A program made the translations under genes and the position numbers. Of a stretch of DNA of 64,000 nt, positions 46,115 through 58,509 are shown one piece after another; positions within the stretch are counted from its first letter, which is position 1, and each line of letters opens with the position of its first letter. The DNA comes from Henckelia pumila. Lineage: Eukaryota; Streptophyta; Magnoliopsida; Lamiales; Gesneriaceae. The stretch is taken from NCBI RefSeq assembly GCF_033568475.1, contig NW_027331842.1, positions 186,001 through 250,000 on the forward strand. The letters are read 5' to 3'. The notes under the pieces are model-generated. The model had not been told where the DNA came from. It did no database searches and was given only the letters and a program-made list of their open reading frames with translations.

Positions 46115-47497
46115 TCAATAGCCAATATCACTTGGGTCTCCTGTGTACTCAGCGATTTCATCAAGCCTCAAATTTAGCATCTCATGCGTATCCGCATCAC
46201 GAACTAAACCTGTCTCCTTTTCCGAATCGCGCTCCAATAGACTCCCATAGACACCCTTGTATTTACCACTCAAAACAAGCACTGGACCTCCACGTCTTGG
46301 AAGAGCAGTTTCCAAGAACTCCTGTTCCACTCCTTGTATCAACTCTCTACTCTCATCAATAGAAACGTCGCATATCCCTGGCCCCACAACATCTACCACC
46401 ACTCCTTTTTTCAAGAACAATCTTCCACCCTTCAAATCCTTACTTATAATTCTAACCCTTATGTGATTCCTCAGCCAACTCACTCCCCCATTGACCTTTT
46501 TTTTGTCTTCATGGCCAGTCTTCCTCATAGAACTCCTATGCCCTTTCCCTATATTAACATTTTGCTCTTTAATCTTCAATTCTTTCAAACTTCTCAAGCA
46601 TTTCTCCTCTTCCATGGAACCCAATTCTGCCACATCCTTTCTCTCAACTTTCACCTTCTCCTCGCTTCCAGATAGCCTCAAAACCAATATTTCTCCACTT
46701 CTCACCTCAACAACCTTACCTTTCATTCCTATTTCCCTGCCACTCACTATTCTCACCTCTTTCCCAACATCTAATCTTTTCTTCCCTGTCTCCTCCCTCC
46801 TCCTTTCCTGCTTCGTGTTTGCATTCCCGAGATTTGCAGGACCTTTACCGTTACTTTCAACTCGATTCTCACTCAACTCCTCAGTAAATCCCAATCCCCC
46901 TCTCCCCGATCTTTTAATAACCTCTGAAACTTTTACATCCTCCTTTGCATTACGGCCTATTCCCATGCCCTCTTTCCACCCATACCCCGACAGCAACGCC
47001 AAACCAAACCCTTCCACTGGCACATCCGCAAAGTCATCCATCCCAGCGTCCTCCGGTAACGTCTCCAAATCCTCTCTCAACCTCCTCAAATGCAAATCTG
47101 ATATCTTTTCACTACGATCAGGTGCGGTAAGTCCACCATCGGCAGCAGGTTCCTGGCGGATATTAAGACCGTAAGCCATCGAGTTGTCGGCGGCTTCGGG
47201 ATTAGGTCGAGCATCAACCTCGAACTGGAGGGACGAATCCGAACCATTGGATTGGGAAAGTGAAGGGAGATTGGGGAGGTTTTTCAGTTTCTTCATTGGG
47301 CGCCATTGGTTGGGAATAGGGGCAATAGGTTTGATCTTGGGCTCAGCTTTCGAAGGATCTTGGGCGGGATCGAATTCGTTGATATAGTTCCTGGCGGCGG
47401 CGGACGTGGGTGGTGGATCATCATCTAAGACGGCGGATGCAGCAAATTTTTTGCGATTGGATTGAGATTTCGAGGTAAATGAAAAGGAAAAACTCAT
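46115..47497 (-). CDS. MOS2: G-patch/KOW RNA-binding protein, MOS2-like
   Basis: Intronless, 460 aa, close to the 462 aa of Arabidopsis MOS2 (human relative GPKOW). In Arabidopsis MOS2 is a nuclear RNA-binding protein needed for snc1-mediated immunity and for miRNA maturation. Visible: serine-rich N terminus (MSFSFSFTSKSQSNRKKF), conserved PIPNQWRPMKKLKNL (about 60-74), G-patch at about 160-205 (GFGLALLSGYGWKEGMGIG ... GRGGLGF), first KOW motif about 244-270 (VGKEVRIVSGREIGMKGKVV) and second KOW about 402-428 (GGPVLVLSGKYKGVYGSL). The lysine/arginine-rich linker fits nuclear localisation. It is divergent from the TrpRS gene, with 1.1 kb between start codons. Confidence 0.93.
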   Translation of the reverse strand: MSFSFSFTSKSQSNRKKFAASAVLDDDPPPTSAAARNYINEFDPAQDPSKAEPKIKPIAPIPNQWRPMKKLKNLPNLPSLSQSNGSDSSLQFEVDARPNPEAADNSMAYGLNIRQEPAADGGLTAPDRSEKISDLHLRRLREDLETLPEDAGMDDFADVPVEGFGLALLSGYGWKEGMGIGRNAKEDVKVSEVIKRSGRGGLGFTEELSENRVESNGKGPANLGNANTKQERRREETGKKRLDVGKEVRIVSGREIGMKGKVVEVRSGEILVLRLSGSEEKVKVERKDVAELGSMEEEKCLRSLKELKIKEQNVNIGKGHRSSMRKTGHEDKKKVNGGVSWLRNHIRVRIISKDLKGGRLFLKKGVVVDVVGPGICDVSIDESRELIQGVEQEFLETALPRRGGPVLVLSGKYKGVYGSLLERDSEKETGLVRDADTHEMLNLRLDEIAEYTGDPSDIGY

Positions 47498-48601
47498 AGC
47501 TACTACAGGCAGTGGTAGAAATCAGGAGGAAACCCCTTCGATTAATTCTCACAAACGTAAGAAAACCTAATCAATTTTGGGTTTGGTCGGAATTGGAACT
47601 GCCACAATGAACAAACGGTCTCACCGTCATGTTGACTTATTTTTATGTACGGAAAAATAATATTTTCAATCTAAAAAATTATGTTTTTTTTATGCGTTAA
47701 GGATAAGATTTTTTTTTTATTTCTCAATAAGATTTTTTTTTCCCCAACAGAATTAAGTAAGAGAGAATGTGAGGAATTTTTGTGATATTTTATTGTCCTC
47801 AATTTAACATAATAAATAATATTTTTCTATAAATTGAGATATGTGAAATCATGTGATAAGAAGTTTTTTTTATATTTTATTGTCCCAATTAAATCTTGTT
47901 TTTTTAAAAAAATATATATAGAGAAAAGATAAATAGATTGGCAGTCTCCGTGCCAACATTTATTTAGTGTGTTTCCTTTCCTTGTTTTCAATTTATATAT
48001 TATCATACTATTAATTAAATTTAAAGTCTCTTATAAAAATCCATTGGTCCGATTAGATTACATTCAATTAAATTTAATTTTGTAACTCTAAAGTTTTAAT
48101 TAAATATATTCAAAATATTTATATTTTTATTGATTAAAATAAAATATAAATGTACCCTCAAAGAAAAAAATATAAATGTATGGTATAAATCGGTGTGATA
48201 AAAATCAACTGACAAGCGTACCAGGTCAAGTTATAGATAGTGAATAAATCAGATGTCGAACCCACAGATACTGTATAAATATGACTATCAGAATATAATT
48301 ATTCCTACTTAATCTAGACTAATAAAAAAAAGAGGTTTTAGATATTAACTAAGAAACTAAATTGCAATTAAATTTTAATATATTGATTTGTTTTTTAACT
48401 TTGATTAAAAATTTTAAACTTCAATTTGCTAATTTTTTCGACTTAAAAAAAAAGAAAAAAAGAAAGATAATAATATGATCGAAATTTAAAACAGAAAATT
48501 AATTGATTAGCCAACGTTTAAAGGGTTGAGTTTTAGAATTGTCCATCAAAATCCAAAACCCTACTACACCAGAGTGGGATTTGAGCCGATATTGTACAGT
48601 A
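47498..48601. other. Intergenic between divergent MOS2 and TrpRS genes
   Basis: AT-rich sequence carrying both promoters. The block CTGACAAGCGTACCAGGTCA ... GATGTCGAACCCACAG (48209-48264) looks like a fragment of a dispersed plant repeat. No gene seen. Confidence 0.5.
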
Positions 48602-51600
48602 ATGGAGGAGAAACGCCATGAAGAAGAAGAAGAAGACCAAATCATTACCCCATGGCAAGTATCCGGAGACAAAAGCGGCAAAATTGACTACGACAAGCTC
48701 ATCGACAAGTTCGGCTGCCAGCGCGTCGACCAATCTCTTGTGGACCGTGTCACCCGCGTCACCGGCAGGCCTGCACACGTCTTCCTCCGCCGCGGGATCT
48801 TCTTTAGCCACCGGGATTTCGATGAAGTCCTCGACGCGTACGAGAGAGGGGAAAAGTTTTATCTTTACACGGGCCGTGGCCCTTCCTCCGAGGCGTTGCA
48901 TTTGGGCCACCTCGTGCCGTTCATGTTCAATAAGTAATGGGATTTTTCAGATTAGGTTTTCTTTTACTCTGGATTTACGTTTCAATTTCGATATCTGTTA
49001 AAAGTTAGTTGCTTTTAGATACCTGCAAGATGCATTCAAGGTGCCACTTCTGATACAGTTGACGGATGATGAGAAATGCATGTGGAAGAATTTGTCAGTC
49101 GAGGAAAGCCAGCGGCTTGCTCGTGAAAATGCCAAGGATATTATTGCTTGTGGATTTGACGTTTCAAAGACGTTTATTTTCTCCGATTTTGATTATGTTG
49201 GTGGGTGAGTTCTTCTTCCGATTTAATCACTCTTCATTTGCTACTACCTTTGCGAATTTTTACAACTTTAATAGGTTTTTATTTTTATTGTTTTGTTCAC
49301 GACTTTGATGGATTTTGGTTCTGTAGTCTTCATTTAAGGCTCTGTTTAATCATTTGATATATAGAATGATGTTTGGTTACATAGTTTGGCTTTGAGATCC
49401 CTATTTAACTGCCAAGCATTTCTGTTGATTATGTTCTCATAATGAAACATATTATGCAGTTCCTTCTACAAAAACGTGGTCAAGATTGCCAAGTGTGTCA
49501 CTTATAATAAGGTGAATAGGGAAATTGATGGCTTGCTCATCTTAGATTTGTGCAATTTTTGTGATTTCCACCTTATTCAAATGAATGCTAAACTTGGCAT
49601 TAATTGGCGTCATAGGTACTCGGTATTTTTGGTTTCAACGGAGAAGATCACATTGGTAAAGTCAGCTTCCCACCTGTTCAGGTACTGCCTTTTAAATCTT
49701 AAAGAATAATTGTATGTGGTAGTTGAAGATGCAATCTTTTAAGTGATTATGGTATTGTTTCTGTGTATGTTTTGCACAATTGTTTTAGATGACCCTTTTA
49801 CTGGATCCTGGGTCAAATTTCCTTTTAATCAACAGCTGCTGTAAAATGGTTTGCTCATGGGAATGCTGGCATTTCAATATCAGGAATTACAGTTACATTG
49901 ACGTTCACTAAAAGAGCAACCATCTTGCAATCAAGTCCGAGACTCAATAATTTTGCTTATTGTTATTGAATCTCTTCCATTTGATCGCTATCTATGTTGC
50001 TGCTCTGTTAGCTTGTAACTTTTCCTGTGGAACTGCTCACATTTGGAAAAATATCTTTTATTTTGGACAAAAACTGCAGTTACTGCCTGAATATTTGCGC
50101 AAAAAATAAAATTTCAAGCCAGATTGGTTTAGTCCTGACCACGAGCAAATACAAAAGCTTGCATGTTTGTTATGCCCTTTAATCCTCCATGCAATACTCT
50201 GAATCTTAAGTTGGGAATTTGAAATATCTGAAAAAATGTTGAAATACCTTTGCAGCGTCAAGTTAGGCACATTTTCTCTTTGATTTTATGTATAGTTATT
50301 TCATTCAATCATTCCTGAAATGGTGCACTGTAATTTAAAACGATACCAAATTCTGAATAAACTGAAAACAGTGTTATCTATCAATGGCTGTTTATTACAT
50401 TGCTTCCGTTTAGTTTTCAGGTTTCATGTACCTTTTTTTTCATCTTTAGGCCGTAACATCCTGCTAACTAAATTTCAGGCAGCTCCAAGCTTTCCATCTT
50501 CATTTCCACATCTGTTCTCTGCTAAAGATAATTATCGAAGCTTGATTGCTTGTGCCATTGACCAGGTTTAATCATCTTACTGTTCTCTTTATTTATTTAT
50601 GTTTTCAGACGAAAATGTTAGTTGACTAGAATTATATATTTTTATAAAAATTTGATAGTATCTTCCAACATTTTTTTTGTGTGTTCTATATTTTAAGATG
50701 GTTTTTGAACAAAAATGTTTTTAAATTTTTTTTGGAATATTATATTTAGATTTTCAAAATGCTCATCCGAAGTGTCAAATCCAAGGGATATTAGGTTGAA
50801 AAATCCTGTCATATTCAAAATCCACATTTCTTACTCTCATTTACCAAATCGCTTCATCCTCTTCTTTAGTCTAACTGATTAACTGAATTTTCAGGATCCT
50901 TACTTCCGAATGACACGAGATGTTGCTCCTCGAATAGGGTGTCGCAAGCCTGCCTTGCTTGAATCGTCATTCTTCCCCGCTCTTCAGGTTTTTTATTTTT
51001 TTCATTTTGTAATTGAGAAGCATTTTTATGACGTGAACGTAAAATTTATTGTTTTTGCTGGTATTATCTTGCTGGCGAAATTAATTTCTTCTGAGGTGAC
51101 ATTATTTTGACTAACAATAAGCATTCTTTTTTTTTCCGCTGTCTTACTCACACAGTAGGTCTGTGAGGTTGGATTTTTTGGGTTTTTAAGTCCATAGATT
51201 TTTGCTGTCATTTGAATTTTTGGTAATTCAACCACGTGCTTGTGTTGTTTCTATTTCAACTGCAGTGTAGTCACCTATTTCTTTTTGTAATTTTCTTGTT
51301 TCACTATATCTGCAGGGAGAAACTGGAAAAATGTCTGCCAGTGATCCAAATTCTGCCATATATGTTACCGATTCAGCGAAGGACATAAAGAACAAGGTTT
51401 TCCTTTAACTAACCACTCCGATGCAGAGTCTTAAAGTAGAAGTGGATGATTAGTTTCTTTTAATATTTGCTTAATTACTACAAACCCTTCAAAGTAAAAT
51501 TTGCAGAAAAACTTGATGGTGATTAGTTTCTTCAGATTGAAACCTTTGACGGTGATTAATGAATTCATGGTTTGTTTAACTGCGGCTAACTGATACTTGG

Positions 51601-52235
51601 TGCAGGTAAACAGATATGCATTCTCTGGTGGGCAAGATTCAATAGAGAAGCACAGGGAGCTTGGAGCAAACCTGGAGGTATCAAAGTTCTTAACTCCAGT
51701 TCCGGTATTAACATGTAGAACAGGACATGTATTTGTATTATTTAATGGACTTGTGCTGGTCTGTGTTCAACATATTTAGGTGGATATACCAATAAAATAC
51801 CTTGGTTTTTTCTTGGATGACGATGCAGAGCTTGAACATATTAGAACGGTAAGATACTAATTTTACTTTTTGCATCTGTTGCAATTGCAAGCCATACACT
51901 ATGGTTTTTTTTTTTTATTTCATATTAAATGGTTAAAATTTTATCATTGAGCAGGAATATGGTGCAGGACGTATGCTAACGGGTGAAGTGAAGCAGCGGC
52001 TTATTGAAGTTTTAACTGAAATTGTTGAAAACCATCGTCGAGCCAGAGCTTCTGTCACTGATGAGGTAAAATCACGAAACACTGGTACAATTTGGTTCCC
52101 GTAACGGGAGTTTGGACTTTTTTCTCTGCGATCGCTTTTGAACAGAGCATGCATGTTACTTATCTTTGTTTCTTTTGATTGCAGATGGTCGATGCTTTCA
52201 TGGCCGTACGGCCACTTCCCAACATGTTCAGCTAA
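48602..52235 (+). CDS. Tryptophanyl-tRNA synthetase, cytosolic (11 exons)
   Basis: Exons: 48602-48933, 49019-49204, 49460-49511, 49616-49681, 50479-50565, 50895-50987, 51316-51396, 51606-51677, 51780-51848, 51955-52065, 52185-52235. All introns are GT-AG and phases agree, giving 1200 nt and 399 aa, the length of the plant cytosolic form. The class I enzyme charges tRNA-Trp. HIGH-type motif HLGH is at residues 100-103 within [18 protein letters not shown], and the KMSKS loop appears as KMSAS at 277-281, as in eukaryotic TrpRS. The N-terminal [18 protein letters not shown] block is typical of the eukaryotic form. There is no transit peptide; the acidic start [12 protein letters not shown] argues against an organelle form. 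The stop codon is about 350 bp from that of the next gene on the opposite strand. Confidence 0.95.
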
Positions 52236-52588
52236 AATTGCAAGTGCTTTTACAGCTCAGTGGTTAATTTGATGGAAATGAAATAACCATTTGCTTGTGA
52301 AAGGACTTAAATGGGCCTTTTGCAATAAATTGAATGTATTATTTTTTTGGTTTTGAAACTGCCATTAGCCCGAAGTATCACCGTTGATTTAAAAATTAAA
52401 TTACACATTGGATTTAAATTTCCCAATGGTTTCTTTGTACACTGGGCATTTATCATTTTCTCTCATGCAAAAAATAATTAATTGAAAACTTTAAATCTTA
52501 TTATTAAAAAAAAGAAAAGAACCTTTAAATGCTTTATGCTTCGTCCTTGGGGGGAAAACAAAAGAAAGAAAGTTAATCTTCTCAATGG
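52236..52588. other. Convergent 3' regions of TrpRS and sugar transferase 1
   Basis: 3' UTR and flanking sequence with poly(A)-signal-like AATAAA at about 52325. No gene. Confidence 0.5.
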
Positions 52589-55048
52589 TCAATAACATCT
52601 CCTAGGAACAGTCCAAGATCTCGTACTTGAATTCCTTTCCCCAGTCGGTCTCAACTGCATGTATCTCTTCCAATCATCGATCACCATCTGTATATCGTGA
52701 ATCTTGTTGTCCAAACCAATACAACAATTTGCATGCATCGTAACAACCAGATCCAGATCCTTGCTGGGTTCGCAAAACCCACCAAAATAAGCAGTCTTCA
52801 AAAACCTCATCTCCATCTGAAGATCTTTGACGTAAGGATCCATTTTGATCATGTTCAGGACGTCTTGGTCGTGTTTGCCTGGGAAATAATCCTTGCCCAT
52901 GTACCAGAATTTGTAGAATTTTATGGTTTTTTTGTTTGATTTTACGTAGTTGAAACCTCCGTTTGGGGAGTTTCCGACGTCGGTCGAGTCTAGGTTGTCG
53001 TAGTAGTGGTCGCAGGCGATCTGGAAGTCGGCGTTTGGGTAAAATCTTGGGAATGGGTCTCTCAGCCACATAACATCTGCATCCTGAGAATCCACATTGA
53101 AGACATGGAATGCTAAGCATTACACAAAAAGGTTTTAAAGCCAACAAAATTGAAGTATAAATAGTGATTCAAGGAAATACTGACGTGACACAAAAAAATT
53201 CTGATGTATCAAACTGGCTTACCGTGAATACGAAATTGAACCCCAGTTGAAGAACAACTCGAAGGAAATCGATCCTTCTCCACATCATTTTCAAGTAATC
53301 CTCACTCATGAAATGCGCTTCGCCGGTGAAGTCGACGCCGACGGTGGTTAGGGCGAAACAGTGAAGTTTTACGGCCATGCAACGCGCATAGGCGGTCTCG
53401 TCTAATGCCACAACCACCACATGATCCAGCAGGTGAAGAGTGTGATTTCCGATCTTGAAGCTCTCCAGGAAGAGATCGAAGATCGAATTCGGTTCCGTCC
53501 ACGCCGCATTTAACGTGGTGATTATCACTGTTTTGCCGTCCTCCATGGCTGCTTCCTTCAATGTGCTCTCCAATTTATTTATTTCATCTTTGGTCTGATC
53601 AGTCATTGGTAAAACAGAACCAAAATTAGGCTGTCTCCATTATTTCAATGTAATTTTTTATTAAAAAAAAAATGAAATTCTGTTATTTCGGTTTGATTAC
53701 GTAATAAATGTTTAAAATCTTACAAGAATTCACACACATGCAGGATAAATTGTTTTGACAATACCAGTTGTATTTCTTTGACTTTTGGAGATAAATCTCT
53801 CTCAAGTTCAATATCTTAGGTCTATATTGAATACATATTGAATTTTAAATGGGCTTATTATGTTGATTGGTAGGTACCAACTACTTATAAGTATAAATCA
53901 AACATAATATTTTGTGTTTCTAAGAAATAAAAATTAGGCTATTTAATTGGTATAAGATAGTTTTAACACCATTTTTTATTTTTGACTATATAGAATGACA
54001 TTAACATCGATTAAATTTATAAAAAAAAATCATATGATGCAATAATATTATGAATAAGATCAATTTTCAAATTATTTGACAAAACAAGGTACTTATTCAC
54101 TTAATCAAATTTTCAAAAAATTATATTTCAGAATAAAATTTACTTATTAAAATACATGTCTAAGTACTATATTTGAATCCAAAGAACATCAGTACTAAAA
54201 AAACGAAAGACTAATGATATGTTAAGAACTCTATATATATTTTACTCTTAGGTAGTGTTTGGGGGAGCTTCTAAATTAATATAAAGTCCTCATACTTCAT
54301 AAATTATAAAATATGCCATAGATAATAATAATAATAATATATATAATAATTTGCCCATGACAATAATACTTAATAGCATCGTTGGACTTTCATGACAAAA
54401 GAGTTAAAGAAACTAGAGTTCAAAATTTTATCGTCTAGTTTCCACGTTCATTTTTCAATATTCTGTACGTGTTTCTAGAAATAATTTTTCAATTAAATTA
54501 GTATTACATTATTGAGTATTTAATTTGTAGCAATAGCAAAAATTTTGGCCGATACTACCAAATAATTCAAATCTTTTAACGCGTATTATGTATCACAAGT
54601 TCAACACCATAAAATCATATTATAATTCAAAATTATTGATATAAACATTTGGGGGCATGCAAAATTATAGAAGAACAGGAGTTATAACTTATATATAACT
54701 TACAAAGGATGGAAGGTCGTCACTGTCGGAAGCGAAGTGGTGCAATGAAGAGGCCCAATTTTCAGAATCAGAGTCATTTAATGAAGATGAAGATACACCA
54801 GACCTTTGAAACAATTGAGAAGGATACGAAGATTGATTAAGAACAAGGTAAGAAAGGCCAATGACCACAAATACTAAAGCAATCTTAACGGCTACACTAT
54901 AGTAATCGAGGCGATTGCCGTGGCGGCCCGGGACGGATTCACGGTGGTTCTGATCATTGGAGCCACCCACCTCAAGGGAGTTGAGGTCGTCTTTCGGGGC
55001 GGCGCCTCCACCATGGGAATCCATTGATACTTCTTCTAATCGTCTCAT
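52589..55048 (-). CDS. Nucleotide-diphospho-sugar transferase 1 (GT77/DUF271 type, 3 exons)
   Basis: Exons on the minus strand: 55048-54704, 53594-53223, 53083-52589; GT-AG introns of 1109 and 139 bp, all phase 0, 403 aa. The start is the ATG at 55048; a TTG lies just before it. A single membrane segment (about residues 51-70, VAVKIALVFVVIGLSYLVL) after a soluble N terminus makes a type II Golgi protein likely. The catalytic part shows TVIITTLNAAW, LDHVVVVALDETAYARC and the DxD motif DADVMW (240-245), which binds metal and nucleotide sugar in this family, then FQIACDHYYD and HANCCIGLDNKIHD. It belongs to the plant At4g15970-like group. Substrate unknown; cell-wall glycan or glycoprotein is inferred from relatives. 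Tandem relatives lie at 56.5-57.9 and 61.5-63.3 kb. Confidence 0.9.
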
Positions 55049-56512
55049 CAACTACTGCATGAGACTATATATGTCAAATTGAGCAATGGAAGTCAACTTA
55101 GTTAAAGTGCGTTCTGTTACAATTAAATGTAATATAATAATTAAGCTGCCTTGCCTAATTTTTTGTCATAATTCTTGGGTAGACAGTTGGTAATTAATAT
55201 TTCAACATTTATTTAATTTTTTTTAATTTACAATAAGTCCATTTGAATATGTACATGATGATGCTCTAAAAAAATTAATAATGTCGTTTGATCACCTCAA
55301 GATATATATGTACTCAAAGGCTATAAAGTTTATAAAACATAAAATGATAATATATGTCTGCTCTCTATTTATAGATTTTATGCTGTAGCCTAATGTTAAT
55401 CCAAGGGTCAGAAATTAATTGGGACATGTCGTATAACCAAAATAAAATTAAATCCTTAGATGCTGTTATTATTATTTTTAGCATGGTCCACCTGTGGACT
55501 TGATGGCACTTGGGCCCCTTCTTCCCAAATTGTTCTAATTGCAGTCAAACATAATTTAAATATGGTGGAATTAATTGTCTTGCAAAGGATTACAAATAAC
55601 ATTAGTACAGTGCATGCCATTGCGTTGGGGAGAACATATAGATGAAAAGTTGTAATTAGATGGTAACGTTTACTGTTTACAAGAATACCATTTCATTTGT
55701 TAATTAATTCAATTATTTTTCACTACATATTTCTTAAAATTATTGTCAATGTCTTCTTTCGCAAGAACTCACAGAGTTGACAAAATTTGGGCCTTTTGCA
55801 AATAGATTAAGTGCATCACATATATTGTACATGCACACCGTATTAAATTAAATAACTATCATTTCAGAATAAATTTTCGTGAAATTCATTAGTTTCAATG
55901 ACGAATTTAACAAAATAATTTATTATCTTTAATTTTCCATTTCGCATTATATATTTCTAAACAATATAGATTTAAATAAAGTTTAAGTTCGTTGTTATCA
56001 CCTCGAAAATTTGCGGCAGACGTGACAATCTCCCAGGTTACTTCCTTTTTCCAACGTGGCTGAATTGAAGACCCACAATTGCAGACATGGAATAGCACCA
56101 GCAGTCGAAGGATATTTTGTCGTGGTCACTTCAACGCTCACAATAAGGCTTCCAGAAAGAGGAAAAACTCTAAAAAAAAAGAAAAAAAGTACAATATATT
56201 GTGTATGCAAAATGTAGTGTAAACATTTGTATTTATAAGAAAACCCTAAGAAGATTTAATTTAAAGAAAACATTTGTATTTATAAGAAAACGACAATATA
56301 AAGAGACACGGATAAGAAGATTTAATTTGTTTTCATTTTGATTTTGTATTTATCTCTATCTTAGATTTTACGCTGATTTTTTTAAATAAATATTTGGTAG
56401 ATTTAATTTGAATGAACTGAATCATTTATAAGCATTATATGCACGTAAATGAATATTACAAATAGAAATATATAAAGACCAAGAGAAAGTAAATACAAAA
56501 AAAAAAAAAAAA
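55049..56512. other. Intergenic, AT-rich
   Basis: Holds the 5' flank of sugar transferase 1. A short direct repeat, AAACATTTGTATTTATAAGAAAAC, occurs at about 56222 and 56269. No gene seen. Confidence 0.5.
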
Positions 56513-56562
56513 AATAGTCATCCGCCACATCTCCTAGGAATAGTTCAAGATCATGAATTTGA
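56513..56562 (-). pseudogene. 3' tail of a broken sugar transferase copy
   Basis: About 50 bp match the C-terminal end of the two intact copies (ACATCTCCTAGGAA-AGT-CAAGAT on the plus strand, encoding the PRRC end). The fragment loses similarity after about 56562. It is separated from the matching exon start by about 1.17 kb of unrelated DNA, which suggests disruption by insertion or rearrangement. Confidence 0.7.
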
Positions 56563-57728
56563 AAGCGAAATTTTAAATTCATTATTAGTTGTTTGGCTAA
56601 TAAATTTAAAATAGTAAAACAATTTAATATATATTATTTTTTTATGTTTCTATATATTTTGAAATTAAAATTAGTATTATGATTACAAAATAACCATGTT
56701 TAATTTAAAATAATATAAATTTAAATTTTATTTATTTTAACGGGATTAAATACTAAAAAAATTTACATAAATAAACTTTAAACAAAATATTTATTCTTTT
56801 CTAAAAAAATTATTATATAACTTATTATAATATTAAAATTCAATTTCTTTTTCATCATACTAGTTACATAAACAAATATTTTTCATGCAATAACTCTACA
56901 ATAAAATCAAAATGTGTGCCCAAGTTTGGGAGCATTCGACAACAAGTAACTAACGATGGACAAAGGTATATTCGAGATCCTATAAATAGTTTAAGAGCAT
57001 CTATTAACTAAGTTTAGACTTTTAGTCATTGATTAGTGAACTAGTAAATCTTGTGATTATAACTTTTGAAAATAAAGCCAATGTTGCTTGCCTAGTAAAA
57101 TTAAGGTACAAAAATATTGTTCGAGATATTATAACTGAGTATGCATGTATTATGTGTTGCAATGATTATATGACATGATTTTATCTGCATATATTTTGAT
57201 ATGTTATTATGCTTCATGCATGATCATCTTGAGTTTATATCCTTGAGATATCCTGTAGTAGGATCTTGACCTTATTTTTTTAGTGGATGGTTGGACACGT
57301 GGACTCATGTCAGGTCACCATTATTCCACTATTGGGTATGTGAGTCATCTCCTGGTATGACGACACAGAGTGATACATACCTAGGGCCCAAGTCTGCTTT
57401 TGATCAGATTCTTGACTTCGAATCTTGGCACCACGTATATTTGCATACATGCACATATTATATTATATGCTCATATTTTTGTTTTAAGCGTTTTATGCTC
57501 ACACCCTATATAATATCCGAAAAAAGAGAGCAAGCAGATAAAATTTCAAATGAACGGATGTAAGAAAAGATTCAAATCCGTTAATTTTTAGGGCATAAAT
57601 CAACATGCCAAATCCAACATAATTAAAATCTCAAATCCATGGGCTACCCAAACAGATGTAGTAGATTTGGGCTGCGGATTTGAAATCCAATCATCCCAAA
57701 TCAACCCATGCATCCAAGCATAGCCTTA
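56563..57728. other. Sequence interrupting the broken copy
   Basis: AT-rich DNA. The part at about 57240-57420 has TTGGACACGTGGACTCATG and GTATGTGAGTCATCTCCTGG, which look like a relic of an LTR retrotransposon; no ends are clear. A 90-codon open frame here has no recognisable similarity. Confidence 0.4.
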
Positions 57729-57893
57729 TGGTTTTGTTGTTGGATTGCACGTAGTTGAAGCCTCCACTTGGGGAGTTGCCTCTGTCGGCCGATCAAGCTC
57801 GTCGTGGTAATGGTCGCAAGTGATTTGGAAGTCGACGTTTGGGTAAAATCTTTGGATTGGGTCTCTCAGCCACATAACATCCACTTCCCGAGA
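57729..57893 (-). pseudogene. Exon-3 fragment of a broken sugar transferase copy
   Basis: On the minus strand this reads DVMWLRDP, then FYPNVDFQITCDHYHDEL, then after a one-base loss SPSGGFNYVQSNNKT, matching the start of exon 3 of both intact copies. The DxD motif is altered (DAD to EVD). No exon 1 or 2 is found nearby, so this is a dead middle member of the tandem array. Confidence 0.9.
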
Positions 57894-58509
57894 ATCAACA
57901 ATGAGATATATATGAAATGCTAGGTTTTAAAGCTATAAAATTTGGTTTGCTAAATTTTCAATTTTGAGTTTTGATCTCGTTTAATTTGCTGACCATAATG
58001 ATATAAATGAGCATCCCAAGATTAAGACAAATGACCAATGAAAACTTAAATGGTTACGGTCTACACCAAAAAAAATCGTTGTGTTTCAAATTGAAATGAG
58101 TGAGAGTACTGATGGTTATCATTGTTTGGTTTGATGTATTATTAATCTATGTATAACTTATCACAATTAATTTTGTCTTATTTTCGTCATATTATTTATC
58201 TATTTATTAATTAATAATTTTACATCAATTAAATCAAATAAATTATAATATATCCATCAAATCAAATAATGTATTAACTATTTTTTATTTTTATTTTTAA
58301 TTTACATTATATTACTTATCTATGGATTACTTATCCTATCACTCAAACCAAACGGTGTCTAAGAGTTGAGTTAGTGATCTACCTTCTGATGAATTTTAAA
58401 GTAGTTCTTCCTCCAAACCAAGGGTTCTCACACATGACTAACAAAGTGAATCTATATCATGTAGTTGTATGAAATTTGAATTCGAAAGCATTCCATACAG
58501 ACAAATATA
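57894..58509. other. Intergenic, AT-rich
   Basis: Just beyond the exon-3 fragment there is weak resemblance to intron 2 of the intact copies (AAATGCTAGGTTTTAAAGC). Nothing else recognised. Confidence 0.45.

Noticed and set aside
46132-47387. Plus-strand open frames up to 227 codons opposite MOS2
   Set aside because: Shadows of the MOS2 coding strand, rich in S/L/P from reverse reading; no domain.
53302-53502. Alternative frame in sugar transferase exon 2
   Set aside because: Shadow frame. The accepted frame carries the conserved motifs and matches copy 2 in length and phase.
57291-57563. 90-codon frame beginning MDTWTHVRSPL
   Set aside because: Sequence looks like a retrotransposon LTR relic; no domain or gene context.
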